A DNA stretch of 20,035 bases, taken from Davidsoniella eucalypti (taxonomy: Eukaryota > Ascomycota > Sordariomycetes > Microascales > Ceratocystidaceae). The first letter of the stretch is position 1; each line of letters begins with the position of its first letter. The DNA lies in the NCBI GenBank assembly GCA_004009845.1, contig RMBW01000248.1, positions 1-20,035 on the forward strand. The letters are read 5' to 3'. Below the pieces are notes generated by a model. That model saw nothing but the letters and a program-made list of their open reading frames with translations, searched no databases and was not told the DNA's origin. The position numbers were made by a program, and so were the translations under genes. Shown here one piece after another: positions 10,277 through 19,706 of this stretch.

Positions 10277-11370
10277 AGTAGCGGTGATATCTGAAGGCAG
10301 GTGGAATTGTTGACGGGTGTGATATTGGGATCTTGTGAGGTGAGCAAAGTGAGGGAAATGGAAAATAAAGATAAATCACAGGCCTGGTTGGAGACTCCAA
10401 ATGTACTAGCTGCACTATATACAACTACGCTCCAATGTTTATTATTCAGCACAGTGAGTTATATAATAGCTGTGTAGTTGTACAATGCCAATTGGGAAGA
10501 TCTACGCCACCACTACTTTTTACATGCTTGCTTACTGCTTGCCGATTCATGGGCCGAGGGTAAACGGGCGATACAGGCCATGTTCACGGTAGCCTTTGAA
10601 TTAGCAGTGCATAAATGCCTACTAATAGCGTGCATTTACATACAGAGTAACGAATTTGGGCTATTCAGAGGCCGATCTGCAAGCCGGTAAATCATCGGAA
10701 AAAGAAGCTATCGAGCAGCTTGTTGTTGGCCTGACAACTTAAAATACCTGAGTTGTATGGTTGTAGTGCCCTGAAACCGTTGAATTGATAGAACTTGGGC
10801 CTGCGCTAAGCCTACAGACCCTGAAAGGCACAGCCCACCCTAGATCTAAAACCCACCCAAATTTCATACAGAATGCTGTAGAAGTTTACGTGGCAGCAAG
10901 AAGAGCAGGCCACTAAGAGTACGATATTAGGTTGTTTTCTGGCAGCCTGGCATCAGATCAAAATTGTGCACACAACTCTACCTAGCATTATTCCAACTTG
11001 AGTTCATGTGCTTCTAGCATCGAATAGACTGAAATTATTGTTTGCGGCTTTGGTCCATTCTTTTCGCTGTGCTAGCTACAAATTCGTCTACTATACAACA
11101 AGACAGTAACCAAAACCCATCGATCCAATCGCTCACTCACTGGACGCCGCATCCGCATATCTACACTCCCTGGCTCAGCCGACCCTTTTTTCTCGACCAC
11201 TGGCCCGTTGCCGTTCTTGACTTTGTCCTTCTTCCGAACTCTTAAATCTTTCGATCAACTTCTCCTTGTCGATAAGCCCCCACTACATCGCCAACTACGC
11301 GATTGGTGTCTCTCTCCCCTCTTCGCAACTCTCTCGAACCAGTCCACGCCATCTTCGATTCAAACATACA
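10277..11370. other. Divergent intergenic region between enoyl-CoA hydratase and rer1
   Basis: About 1.1 kb holding two promoters and no supported gene. It includes a palindromic CCAATTGG at 10488-10495 and CCGAGG at 10554-10559. The rer1-proximal 200 bp is rich in C and T (ACTCCCTGGCTC, CTTCTTCC, CTCTCTCCCC), the usual look of fungal core promoters and leaders. Confidence 0.5.
10554..10559 (-). promoter_or_regulatory. CCTCGG fatty-acid-response-type element
   Basis: The minus strand reads CCTCGG, about 280 bp upstream of the enoyl-CoA hydratase start. CCTCGG is the core site known for the FarA/FarB (Ctf1) zinc-cluster regulators that induce beta-oxidation genes on fatty acids in filamentous fungi. 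The position fits, but a single 6-mer can occur by chance; the same hexamer also lies upstream of rps22 near 19797. Confidence 0.35.
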
Positions 11371-12332
11371 ATGGACGCCTCTGAACCTGACCAGACGGCC
11401 TTTGCCTCTGTGTCTGCCCAGACCTCGCGCATCCAGCGTGTACGTCCGTCCCTATCCTTATGCCCACCACTCACCCTCACCATTCACTACTGGCTTGCGC
11501 AAGCATATACAAGCATGGCCTGCCACAATGAATGCCCAATCGCAAAGCATGACATGGCCTCTTGCGCAGTTGCTACTTGCGATCCCAATCTCTATTGACC
11601 TGACTCTCGACCCGACCCGACTCGACTAACATGACCTTGAAACTTTATAGCAACTACAAGCTCTGCTTGACCGGTCCACTCCCCATGTGATGTACCGCTG
11701 GGTCGGCACTGGTATTCTACTATTTATCTTTTTCCTACGCATTATGTTTGCGCAGGGCTGGTACATCGGTAAGCTTGTCTTTTGATATCTCGCCTATCAC
11801 ATGCTAGCTTCTACGCTTCAGCTCGTGACACGAATCTATGTCACTATTTCACGATGATGGAGAAGCCCATGCTAACATTCAATGACTAGTCGCATATGCT
11901 CTGGGCATCTACCTCCTGAACCTTTTCCTCGCCTTTTTAACGCCAAAATTTGACCCTTCCAGCGATGCGCTAGATACCGAAATGGAAGATGGAAGCGTTG
12001 GCACTCTGCCTACCCGCTCTGACGAGGAGTTCCGTCCCTTCATCCGCCGCCTACCAGAATTCAAGTTCTGGCTGTGGGCCACTCGTGCCATCAGCATTGG
12101 CTTTGTGTGCTCGTGGTTCGAATTTTTTAATATTCCCGTATTCTGGCCTGTGCTGCTGATGTACTGGTTCATTCTGTTCTTCCTTACTAGTAAGTTCTCG
12201 TCGCACGCCTTGCTGCGCATCCATTCATACTAACATTTTATTTTAGTGCGCCGTCAAATCCAGCACATGATCAAGTACCGCTACGTGCCTTTCTCCTTTG
12301 GCAAGAAGAGCTATGCAAAGAACAACAACTAA
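11371..12332 (+). CDS. rer1: Rer1, Golgi-to-ER membrane protein retrieval receptor
   Basis: Four exons, 11371-11439, 11651-11768, 11890-12189 and 12247-12332, give 190 residues, matching the usual Rer1 length. Introns of 211, 121 and 57 nt all have GT..AG ends, and each has a CTAAC branch site. Rer1 cycles between cis-Golgi and ER in COPI vesicles and returns escaped ER membrane proteins and unassembled subunits. Four hydrophobic segments appear at about 40-56, 63-80, 122-140 and 145-162 (the W-shaped topology), with family motifs RSTPHVMYRW (31-40), LTPKFDP (79-85), EEFRPFIRRLPEFKFW (108-123) and a C-terminal RRQIQHMIKYRYVPF. The tail KKSYAKNNN holds basic residues of the type used in COPI recognition. 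The last intron splits the ATG codon of Met163. Confidence 0.96.
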
Positions 12333-13208
12333 TCTAGCAACGTCTTGTTTGCTTATTGAGTCGTTGATTTCTTGTAGGTTAGCAACTAGGTTTTTTAACA
12401 ACTGGAAAATGAAAACACATATAAACTCTCTATACACCATTGGCGATGAAGACGGCTTACAACTAAATCACTCCTTGTGCTGCGTATAGGGACATATTTG
12501 CTCGTTGGTCAGCCATCAGTTTCATGCTTTGCGCCAAACTAGAGAGTTTGGAGCATATTGTGACCTGCCAGAATCTGTTTTGAGCTGTTGATCTGCTATG
12601 GAATGTTGACTTCCTGTATAAAAGAATGGATTCACGAGTGCTCACGAGTATGCTTAATCATTAATAACTACATATATTTACATTGCCATGAACAAAAAAC
12701 AAAGACTATACTACCTATGTCAATGATTATATTTATGAGACATCTAAACTTTGAAGTTGAGTGAACAAATATTCACATGTCAGAAGATGGAACTTAATAC
12801 CCCATCATGTGATAGTTGCAATAGAGTAATTGCTGCATGTTATGTCTAGATTGTTAGATACAAATGAGAAAAACGTAATTACAAAATCGCCGGTAATACG
12901 AACTACAACACAAATGCCTAATCAGAAGCTAAACTACAAACATTTAATTTAGTCTTGGTTCCATTTTAAAGTGCTGCATGTAGTGATTTTAACTGGGGTA
13001 ATCCAGCCTTGCCACCTAGCCTTGTGTAGTCTCTCAACTCCAAGAATTACTAGCTTTGATTTTTTTTTATAGATACGATTTTCACAAAAAGTTAACACCA
13101 CCGCGCTATTATCTTAGCCAAACCGCGGTTCGTCGACACGACGTTCTCTTTCGACACTCCCATTCCGCCATCCAATAGCTACATTAGACTCTACACAAGC
13201 TAGCTACA
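12333..13208. other. Intergenic region between rer1 and paf1
   Basis: 876 bp, strongly AT-rich in the middle, with no gene seen. The last 100 bp before the paf1 start is C/T-rich with a CCAAT at about 13174, compatible with a core promoter and a short leader. A small GTGAA..TTCAC inverted repeat near 12760 is probably chance. Confidence 0.45.
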
Positions 13209-14736
13209 ATGTCTAGCTCGAAGCTATCATCGAGCAATAGCTCACGCGTCGTCCACCAAGATTATATCGCGCGTGTGCGCTACTCGAATGCGCTGCCGCC
13301 ACCCGCCGTACAGCCTAAGCTGTTAGATATCCCGAACACAGGCCTCTCGAGTGGCCAGTATACTGCCCCGGGTTTCACCACCCGCATGGTGCGCGAGCAG
13401 CCGCTGAATGTCGAAGCTGATGCCGAGCTGGGCATGCCGCTGGATCTAGTGGGCATGCCTGGTGTTTTCGACGGTGACGAGAGTTGTAAGTCTGAACTCG
13501 ATATACCGCCTATACAACCGTAACTGCGCCTGTGTGGTGAAAAGTCGCGGTATTGTAAGGTCTTATGATCTAACCTTCTTCTCTGTAGCCATCCAAGCTC
13601 CCGCGACCCAGCCAGCCGTCCACCCCCGCGACCGTCCGCTTCTACGTGCCCTCAACAGCCTAGGTGCCCCCAAGCCCGCCGATGTTGCTGTTTCTTTCCT
13701 GCGTCGTACCGAATACGTCACATCTGTCGCTAGCAAGCGTTCATCTGTCTTCTTCGACAAGAAGAATGGAGGCGCTAAACGCTTCGAAAAGCGACGTGCG
13801 GCGATTGACGATGACGACTCACCGGCTGCTATTCGTCGCAAGATTAACAAGACATTCGAGTTTGCCGATTCTTACCGCAAGAACCCGTCTTCTATCAAAC
13901 ACCCAGAGAATCGCAATCTCAAGCTTGTCGATGCCTTCCCTATCATGCCCGATCTAGATGCTTTCCCGGATTCCGGCGCTTATGTTACTATCAAGTTCCT
14001 CACGAACCCAGTACCACCCAGTACGAATTACGACGAGCGTTTGATGAATGGTTTGCTCAAGCCTGTTGATTTATCACCATCTGAAGAAGCTGCCTATCAT
14101 CAAGCTATGGAATTGCACAAGCGTGACCCCACGACCTTCAGTGAACCACCACCAACAACAAACTACGACTTCTTTGTACCCCAAACCATCGCAGACACCA
14201 AGCGTTTCCGCGCCAAGTTTGACGTTGACAACCCAGAGAACGACGACGATGAACTCTACCCCCAAAAGAATTCCAAAGGTCCATGCTTCCGATTCCCTAG
14301 ACTTCGTGGCTACGAAACCGTCAAGGAAGTCGAACTGGATCATGCTTCTAAATACAGTGACGAGCTTCTCGTAGCATTCACCGATGATACCGATGGCGAA
14401 CATCCCAAGGCTATGTGGTATTACCCCGTCATGCAACGCAGTAGCATCCGGCCACAACGCCAGCGTCGGTTGGATATCCGTCGTGGTTTCACGCAAGATG
14501 ACAACCGTCTAGAAGCTGACGCCGTGGATGTACGCATCGAGGAACCACCGGAGGAAGTTCGTGAATCTATGTTGGCGTACAAGGAGAAGCCGTGTAATCA
14601 GGAGGCACCCGAGGCTGATGATGATGATGATGATGATGTTGAGGCTAGAGATTACGATGATGTTCCACCGGCTACAGCAGACGATGCGGGTGTGGATGTA
14701 GATGTAGATTTAGATGCAGAAGAGGATGAAGAGTAG
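13209..14736 (+). CDS. paf1: Paf1, subunit of the RNA polymerase II-associated Paf1 complex
   Basis: Exons 13209-13485 and 13589-14736 flank a 103-nt intron (GTAAGT, branch TCTAACC, acceptor GTAG), giving 474 residues. Paf1 is the scaffold of the Paf1 complex, which travels with Pol II and supports elongation, H2B ubiquitylation and H3K4/K36 methylation. The N-terminal DYIARVRYSNALPPP and the PKLLDIPN motif are the Paf1 signature. FLRRTEYVTS, the LVDAFPIMPD region and RLRGYETVKE are further conserved stretches. The C-terminal 70 residues are very acidic, with a GAT-repeat-encoded Asp run (about 14618-14638) and an ED-rich end, as in other Paf1 proteins. It lies in tandem with rer1 and converges on the GT90 gene. 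The intron falls inside the Ser93 codon. Confidence 0.95.
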
Positions 14737-15340
14737 AGAGAGGACAGATACGACGTAGCATTCGTCGGTGTTTGATGGGGGATACACGATGTTTATATCT
14801 GGAGTTTATGGAATGGGTTCATTGTTTGACATACTACCTACATGGCTACTATCTATCAAAAAGGATTATTATTACCACTACCAAGATGGACTACTTATTT
14901 ATGCAAGGTGTCATCTTTCTAGCCTTGACTCAATACTATATATAGGTACAAGTCTTGATACAAGATTTTTGTTTGCATACATATGTCTCCATACACGTAC
15001 CATTAGCTGTATTAAAGTGAAGTTTAACTGAATGTCAGTAACTGCTATTCATTAAGGAAATCCAGGTTCAATGGAGGGAATGTTCAAGAGGTCCGGGATA
15101 AATGCTGAAATATACCCCCCATCGACACGAACATCCAAACGTAACATATTAGTTTTTAGACCAAGCTAGTATGGCCCTTGCGTCATGCAGGCAAGCCTAA
15201 TTCCATTGACAACAGTTTTATACATAATATGTATGTGACATATAAGCTTTGTTTGTTTATACTTCATTATGAACAATATTATCTGCAATCTATGTAATCT
15301 ATGTGCAAAATTCCTAACCACTTCTAAGTAATAGTTGTAT
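14737..15340. other. Convergent 3' flanks of paf1 and the GT90 gene
   Basis: 604 bp of AT-rich sequence between two converging stop codons. Short open frames on both strands have no domain, homology or splice support. No strong terminator-like structure was seen. Confidence 0.45.
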
Positions 15341-17260
15341 CTATGTAGATGCTGATATCGTGAAACCAATGTTTTCCCTATCATCGTCAATAACACGGCC
15401 GTACTCTAGCAATAGTCTGAAGAACCAAACTTCCATATCAACCTTGCGTAGAGATTTTGCAGTCCACTTCTGGCCATCGACAGCTGCCTTTTTAGCCCAA
15501 GCACGGCCATCACCCTCACTCCGTAGCCAACGAAGAAGCTCCCACCACTCACTGCCTTTGGAAGTCATAGGGATATAGTGAAGCCATGGGATTATACGCT
15601 CAGAATGCCATTCACGCGCAATAGCATATTTGAGCGGAAGACTCTTGCTTTGTAGGAAAGTGTAAAATCGGCCCGAGAAGGCATTTCCATCAATATCTAG
15701 GACAAACTTGTGTGCCCAACCATCTTGCAGCGACACGTACTTTTCGATCTTGAAGAAGTCCTTTTGGGCATCGCAGTCACCGGGATCGCACTGGCCAACA
15801 TGACTGAAAGAGACGTCAATAGCGCCGTCAAGCACTTCATTTTGGATAGGGGCCGGTGACCAATTAGGGTTTTCTGCGTCTCCAGTGTTGGTAAGAATCT
15901 TTGCATCAGTTGGTATAGCAGAAAGACCCTCCACCATACGCTGACGGTGTTGTTGGCGCCAGGATCCAGCCCGGGAGAAGCCTCCAGTAGTCGAGCCACG
16001 CCAGTACAGGTTATCCTGTTTCTTTTCCCAGTCTATATCGGCCGATTCATTGTAGAGAACCTTATCGGCCCAATACCAAGGTGAAGGGTAGAGGATGTCG
16101 GTGTATGTTGAGTATTTTGATTGGGAAAAGATGGGGATCAAGTCATGTGATACGGTGAATGCATTCGGGGCGACAAAAAATCCGTATGAGGTCGCAAGAG
16201 AAGGAGCCGCACATACATCTGATAGAGCTGTGGTGTTTTTGACAAAGCACATGTCAGTGTGGCAAACATTACTCAGGTCATCTTGTCCTTCGTCGTCAAG
16301 ATTGCGAGACGGGCTATCAGGGCTGCAGCTCATGCGCGAAACTGTCCATGTACGCTGGTGGGGAAATTCGTTGAACCGGGTGCTCTTGACCTCGTCGAAT
16401 CCCTTGCCGGCATTGAGATCGCTAGGGCTAGGGCTGAAGGCAGTCTTGATGTCTTTGTTTTGGCCGGAATGTGAGATGCTTTCCTGGCCTTTGCGCACAA
16501 TGCGTGCCAGGTCGTCGTGTTGCAGCTGTACACGTGGCTCGTCATTGACGTTGAATGCAAGATCCATATCAGGGAGATGCTTGGAGAAGGTGTGAATCAT
16601 GCTGACGGTGGCATCGACTTGCCACTCGCGACTACCATGGGAGTATGTAACATGGCCGCCGCGGATTGAGATGGCCACTAGGGCATTTGGGTGACCAAGG
16701 GCCTCGGCGGTTCTCTTGCGAAGATTGATAGGCTTGATGCCCCAGTATGGCTGTAGACTGTCGTGTATTGTGTCAAATTCATCGATCAGCTGGTAGTTGT
16801 TCTTTCGTGCGAACTCGAACCATTTGTCAAAGTTTGGTGGTGGTGGGAGGCCATATCGCTTGCGATAGTTCTGGACCGCCACTGCAAGTGTTTTGGACTG
16901 ACGAGCCGACTTTTGGGCGAAGTCATTGGCGGCATCGCTAACAAGCTGAGCGATAGGGTGCCCCTTTGGGCCAACATCCTGGCTTGACAAACCAGCGCCA
17001 TCATTGTTGTCGGCATTAGTGGAGGATTTAGAGCCATCGGAGTTGTACGAGGGCACTGAAAGCGATGCTGGCTCACTGTTGAAGCTGTACAAGCAAATCA
17101 AGATCAGTATTGCTGAAACGGCGACAAGCTTGCGTCGTCGGCCCAGTCGGCCTTTGAAAAGACCCAGGCTAGGTCTCGAGCTGTCGAACTCTGCAAATGA
17201 TGAAGCTGGCGACTTGTCGTCGAGCTCGGTATCTGACTGCCAATCCGGGCTAGATGCCAT
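15341..17260 (-). CDS. GT90 (CAP10-type) family glycosyltransferase, type II membrane protein
   Basis: An intronless gene of 639 codons. The start chosen is the Met at 17260 (MASSPDWQSD), because upstream codons in the same frame (to 17347) look like leader sequence and lengthen the cytosolic tail without pattern. A basic cluster (GRRRK, about 40-44) precedes a single hydrophobic segment at about 45-60, so the protein should be a type II Golgi or ER protein with a lumenal catalytic domain. CAP10/GT90 motifs are DNLYWRGSTTGGFSR (about 415-430), FKIEKYVSLQDGWAHKFVLD and DGNAFSGRFYTFLQSKSLPL (about 505-540), then EWHSERIIPWLHYIP. The family includes Cryptococcus Cap10 and animal protein O-glucosyl/xylosyltransferases. 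Most filamentous fungi have several members whose donor and acceptor are unknown, so no sugar specificity is claimed. Confidence 0.92.
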   Translation of the reverse strand: MASSPDWQSDTELDDKSPASSFAEFDSSRPSLGLFKGRLGRRRKLVAVSAILILICLYSFNSEPASLSVPSYNSDGSKSSTNADNNDGAGLSSQDVGPKGHPIAQLVSDAANDFAQKSARQSKTLAVAVQNYRKRYGLPPPPNFDKWFEFARKNNYQLIDEFDTIHDSLQPYWGIKPINLRKRTAEALGHPNALVAISIRGGHVTYSHGSREWQVDATVSMIHTFSKHLPDMDLAFNVNDEPRVQLQHDDLARIVRKGQESISHSGQNKDIKTAFSPSPSDLNAGKGFDEVKSTRFNEFPHQRTWTVSRMSCSPDSPSRNLDDEGQDDLSNVCHTDMCFVKNTTALSDVCAAPSLATSYGFFVAPNAFTVSHDLIPIFSQSKYSTYTDILYPSPWYWADKVLYNESADIDWEKKQDNLYWRGSTTGGFSRAGSWRQQHRQRMVEGLSAIPTDAKILTNTGDAENPNWSPAPIQNEVLDGAIDVSFSHVGQCDPGDCDAQKDFFKIEKYVSLQDGWAHKFVLDIDGNAFSGRFYTFLQSKSLPLKYAIAREWHSERIIPWLHYIPMTSKGSEWWELLRWLRSEGDGRAWAKKAAVDGQKWTAKSLRKVDMEVWFFRLLLEYGRVIDDDRENIGFTISAST

Positions 17261-18004
17261 CGTGCTGCGGTAGTCACGGGGTATTGTAGATTGTAGATTC
17301 GATATAAGCTGTGATGTTTTCGTCGCAGGACAAAGTAAACAAAGCAACGGTCGTAACCCTCGCTTGTTTACAGTGTAAGACTAATTGGGCGTAGCCAATA
17401 ATAGTAGGTAGTCTAGCCTTGTTGCTGGTCTAACCAACAATGGGGTAACAGAAATTCTTCAAAAAAAAAAGAATAAAGAATACTTGGCGCCAGAGAAAAC
17501 AAGAGACAACAATAAGCGCTGCCGCAGTGGTGGCCACGCTACGATATTACAAGCTTGATAGAGCAGAAAAAAAAAGGATGTATTGGACGATTTCGAAGCT
17601 TAGCGGTAGTCGCGATGTAGAGAAGAGTAGGATGGGAAAAGAAGAACAAGATGAAAAGAATTCCGTGCACTTAGCAAACATTTGCAGACAGCAGCTTGAC
17701 TCCTCTAAATAGAGGCTGGCACCCACCCTCTTCTGATTGTCTTATTGCTGGTCTTCTTCCTGGCCGATAGTCCCTCTCACTAACGACTACAGAGACTTGA
17801 TACAACTCCTATTAGCACTAGCTAAGTCTAGTCTCCTTCCTTGTTTGATTATCTGTTTGTGCTTTCCACGTATTAATGTAGGCGTCTCTACACGGGTAAC
17901 GCCAATAAAACACAAGTCAAGAATCTTGCTGTTCTCTACGGTGCATAGTAATAGCACAGCTACAATGGGCTGCCATGGCGTGGATACAGTATTGTGCCGC
18001 AAAT

Positions 18005-18088
18005 TGGACTACGCGGCCAGGGCTAATGCGGTAATGTGGTAGCAGATAACATAGCCACCACGGAAAACACTACTGCTAATGTAGTCCA
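18005..18088. repeat. Inverted repeat able to form a long hairpin
   Basis: TGGACTAC at 18005-18012 is exactly complementary to GTAGTCCA at 18081-18088. Inside it, TAGCAG at 18040-18045 is complementary to CTGCTA at 18073-18078, and GTGGT and ACCAC lie between, though these partly compete. The strand and transcription are unknown; it may be an unannotated structured RNA, a remnant of a small inverted-repeat element, or chance. Confidence 0.35.
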
Positions 18089-18262
18089 GTGAGTGGTGCT
18101 TGGAACCCGGAGCTCAGGGGTTGCAGAGCCTTATACAACTAACGTGATAGTCGTCACTACACCGTTGGCCGTCCGTACCGTATAGGTATATACACTGTGT
18201 TATTTTCCGTTAGAGCTTCGGGTGTATGATTACAAAATCGAGTCCGACTTAAGCCGCACAGT

Positions 18263-18281
18263 AGCATACATACAGTATGCT
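18263..18281. repeat. Perfect short hairpin
   Basis: AGCATAC and GTATGCT form a perfect 7-bp stem around a 5-nt loop. There is no following T-run and no neighbouring gene end, so a function as terminator or binding site is not supported. Confidence 0.4.
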
Positions 18282-18348
18282 TTACCAACCCTTCAAATTC
18301 AAGGGCAGTGATTGGCACGTGCGCGGCCGAGAAACCCCCCAACACCAT

Positions 18349-18370
18349 ATCTCTATCTCTATCTCTCTAT
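18349..18370. repeat. ATCTCT microsatellite
   Basis: About three and a half imperfect units of ATCTCT, a common low-complexity tract in fungal intergenic DNA; no function inferred. Confidence 0.6.
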
Positions 18371-19045
18371 TGTGACCACCCGGGCGTGAAACCAGCAACA
18401 CGATCTTTCATCTTACCGCACTAGCCGCCGTCGTACTTATATCAGTACATATACAATACACCAACAGATCAACCTCCGTAACAGTCAAGAGTTGCAATTA
18501 GACGATACGTTCAGGGTTAAACACTGTACTGCTTGCAATCCTAATGTATACTGTCATATCACGACAGTGTGTACACATTGAACATTACTGTTGGTCAACA
18601 CACTCTTGATACGAAGGCCGCATTTCAGCATCCATTGATACATACATACATGTACATAATTATATACGTACACACCTACGATTGCATATATACACTGCAA
18701 CTACATATTAATACGTTGATTTTTTTTTCAGGTGATCAAGACATGGCTCAATTTATATCTGTATATTCGTCAAGTCATTAGCAATGAGACTCTAACTATT
18801 CGCCAACTCATATAGGAGGCTTGATAATTCCAAGATTCAATAAAGAAAGCCTCCTGTCCCCGAAGAAGAAAAAAAACGCCATATCCGTTTACCCATGCTA
18901 TATTAGCGTCTCTTTTTGAGATTATAGAAACACTGATTTTAGCTTGCTCCTGATGATCCAACATGAAGACGAAATTTATTTTTTTAAATCTGAACTTTTG
19001 CTTTTATTTTGTTATTTTTTTTCTGCGGCGTATAGGCATCTCCGC

Positions 19046-19706
19046 TTAGTAGAAGAAACCAATGATCTTGCCGGAGACGTGCTTGCGGCGAGCCTCCTCG
19101 TGATCCATGATACCGGCAGAGGTGGTCAGGATCATGTAACCGAACTGACGGGCGGGCAGCAGCTTGACAACCCACTTCTCCATATCAGCCAGGCGGATGT
19201 TGTAGCGGGGAGAGATGACACCGGTCTTGTTCAGGCGGCCGTTCAGCTGAACGACAATCTTGCCGGAGCGGTGGTCATCGACCTCCTCAAACTCGCCAAT
19301 GTAGCCTAAAAAAGAAATAACGGTCAGTAAGAATGTCATGGTGATTTAAATGAAGAGTCGCACAGGAATAAAACGTCAACAAAACATGTAAGATCCCCAT
19401 AGCTTGATCTATCGGCATCTTATAGGGGCTGTGTCGTGGGAATTAAGACGGTCGCCCTAGTTATCATGCCGAATGAAGGATAGAGGAAGGGTTAAAGCTA
19501 TGTATATCTTGACATGATTGTCTAATTTCATTTCCAGTGATCGTCAATGTAAAAGAAGTGGATATAAACATACCATGTTTCTGCATGACCTGCAGGAACT
19601 TGATGATAACCTTGGAAGAGGGGCGGATCAGGACCTGGCGCTTGCCAGCCTTCTCGGCGTTGTTGATGCTCTTCAGGGCATCGTGGAGAACGGAAGCGCG
19701 AACCAT
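19046..19706 (-). CDS. rps22: 40S ribosomal protein S22 (uS8)
   Basis: Exons 19706-19574 and 19305-19046 are joined across a 268-nt intron (19573-19306; donor GTATGT, T-rich tract and acceptor TTTTAG), giving exactly 130 residues, the invariant length of eukaryotic uS8. The protein begins MVRASVLHDALKSINNAEK and ends with HVSGKIIGFFY. VMQKHGYIGEFE spans the splice junction at Gly45, and GVISPRYNI and FGYMILTTSAGIMDHEEAR are hallmark uS8 segments. It is a core small-subunit protein that binds the central domain of 18S rRNA. The intron is more than twice as long as nearly all others in the window and carries a strong hairpin. A CCAAT (minus, 19914-19910) and a TATAAA (minus, 19956-19951) lie upstream, and AATAAA signals lie 38-70 nt past the stop. 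Confidence 0.97.
19412..19472 (-). ncRNA. Candidate H/ACA-snoRNA-like hairpin in the rps22 intron
   Basis: In the rps22 transcript, UCGGCAU (19472-19466) pairs perfectly with AUGCCGA (19418-19412). An internal loop (GAUAAC / UAAG) follows, then a second stem of UAGGGC against GCCCCUA with one bulged base, capped by a 24-nt terminal part. Two stems around an open pocket is the shape of an H/ACA guide hairpin. AGAUCA, which fits the H-box ANANNA, follows at 19410-19405, and a UUACAUG with an ACA lies 15-20 nt further on. Yeast RPS22B carries the H/ACA snoRNA snR44 in an intron, so a homologue is plausible. The guide match to rRNA was not tested, and the second hairpin is weak. Confidence 0.35.

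Larger units (their letters stand above)
17261..19045. other. Long intergenic region between the GT90 gene and rps22
   Basis: About 1.8 kb, including the GT90 upstream region and the rps22 3' flank, with no gene I can support. Visible items are an 8-bp inverted repeat at 18005-18088, a 7-bp hairpin at 18263-18281, a short ATCTCT microsatellite at 18349-18370 and a small ACTGTC/GACAGT hairpin near 18548-18566. Minus-strand AATAAA hexamers at 19008-19003 and 18980-18975 are probable rps22 polyadenylation signals. Confidence 0.5.

Noticed and set aside
11330..11345. TCGAACC resembling a tRNA B-box complement
   Set aside because: The flanking bases do not fit the GGTTCGANTCC consensus, and no A-box or cloverleaf can be drawn.
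14074..14496. A 140-codon open frame antisense to paf1
   Set aside because: It lies wholly opposite a well-supported paf1 exon and its composition reflects the antisense of Asp/Pro-rich codons.
16095..16595. A 166-codon open frame antisense to the GT90 gene
   Set aside because: Shadow of the GT90 coding strand; no family features.
17527..18042. Short plus-strand open frames upstream of GT90
   Set aside because: No motif, no initiation context and no conserved splice pattern; treated as intergenic.
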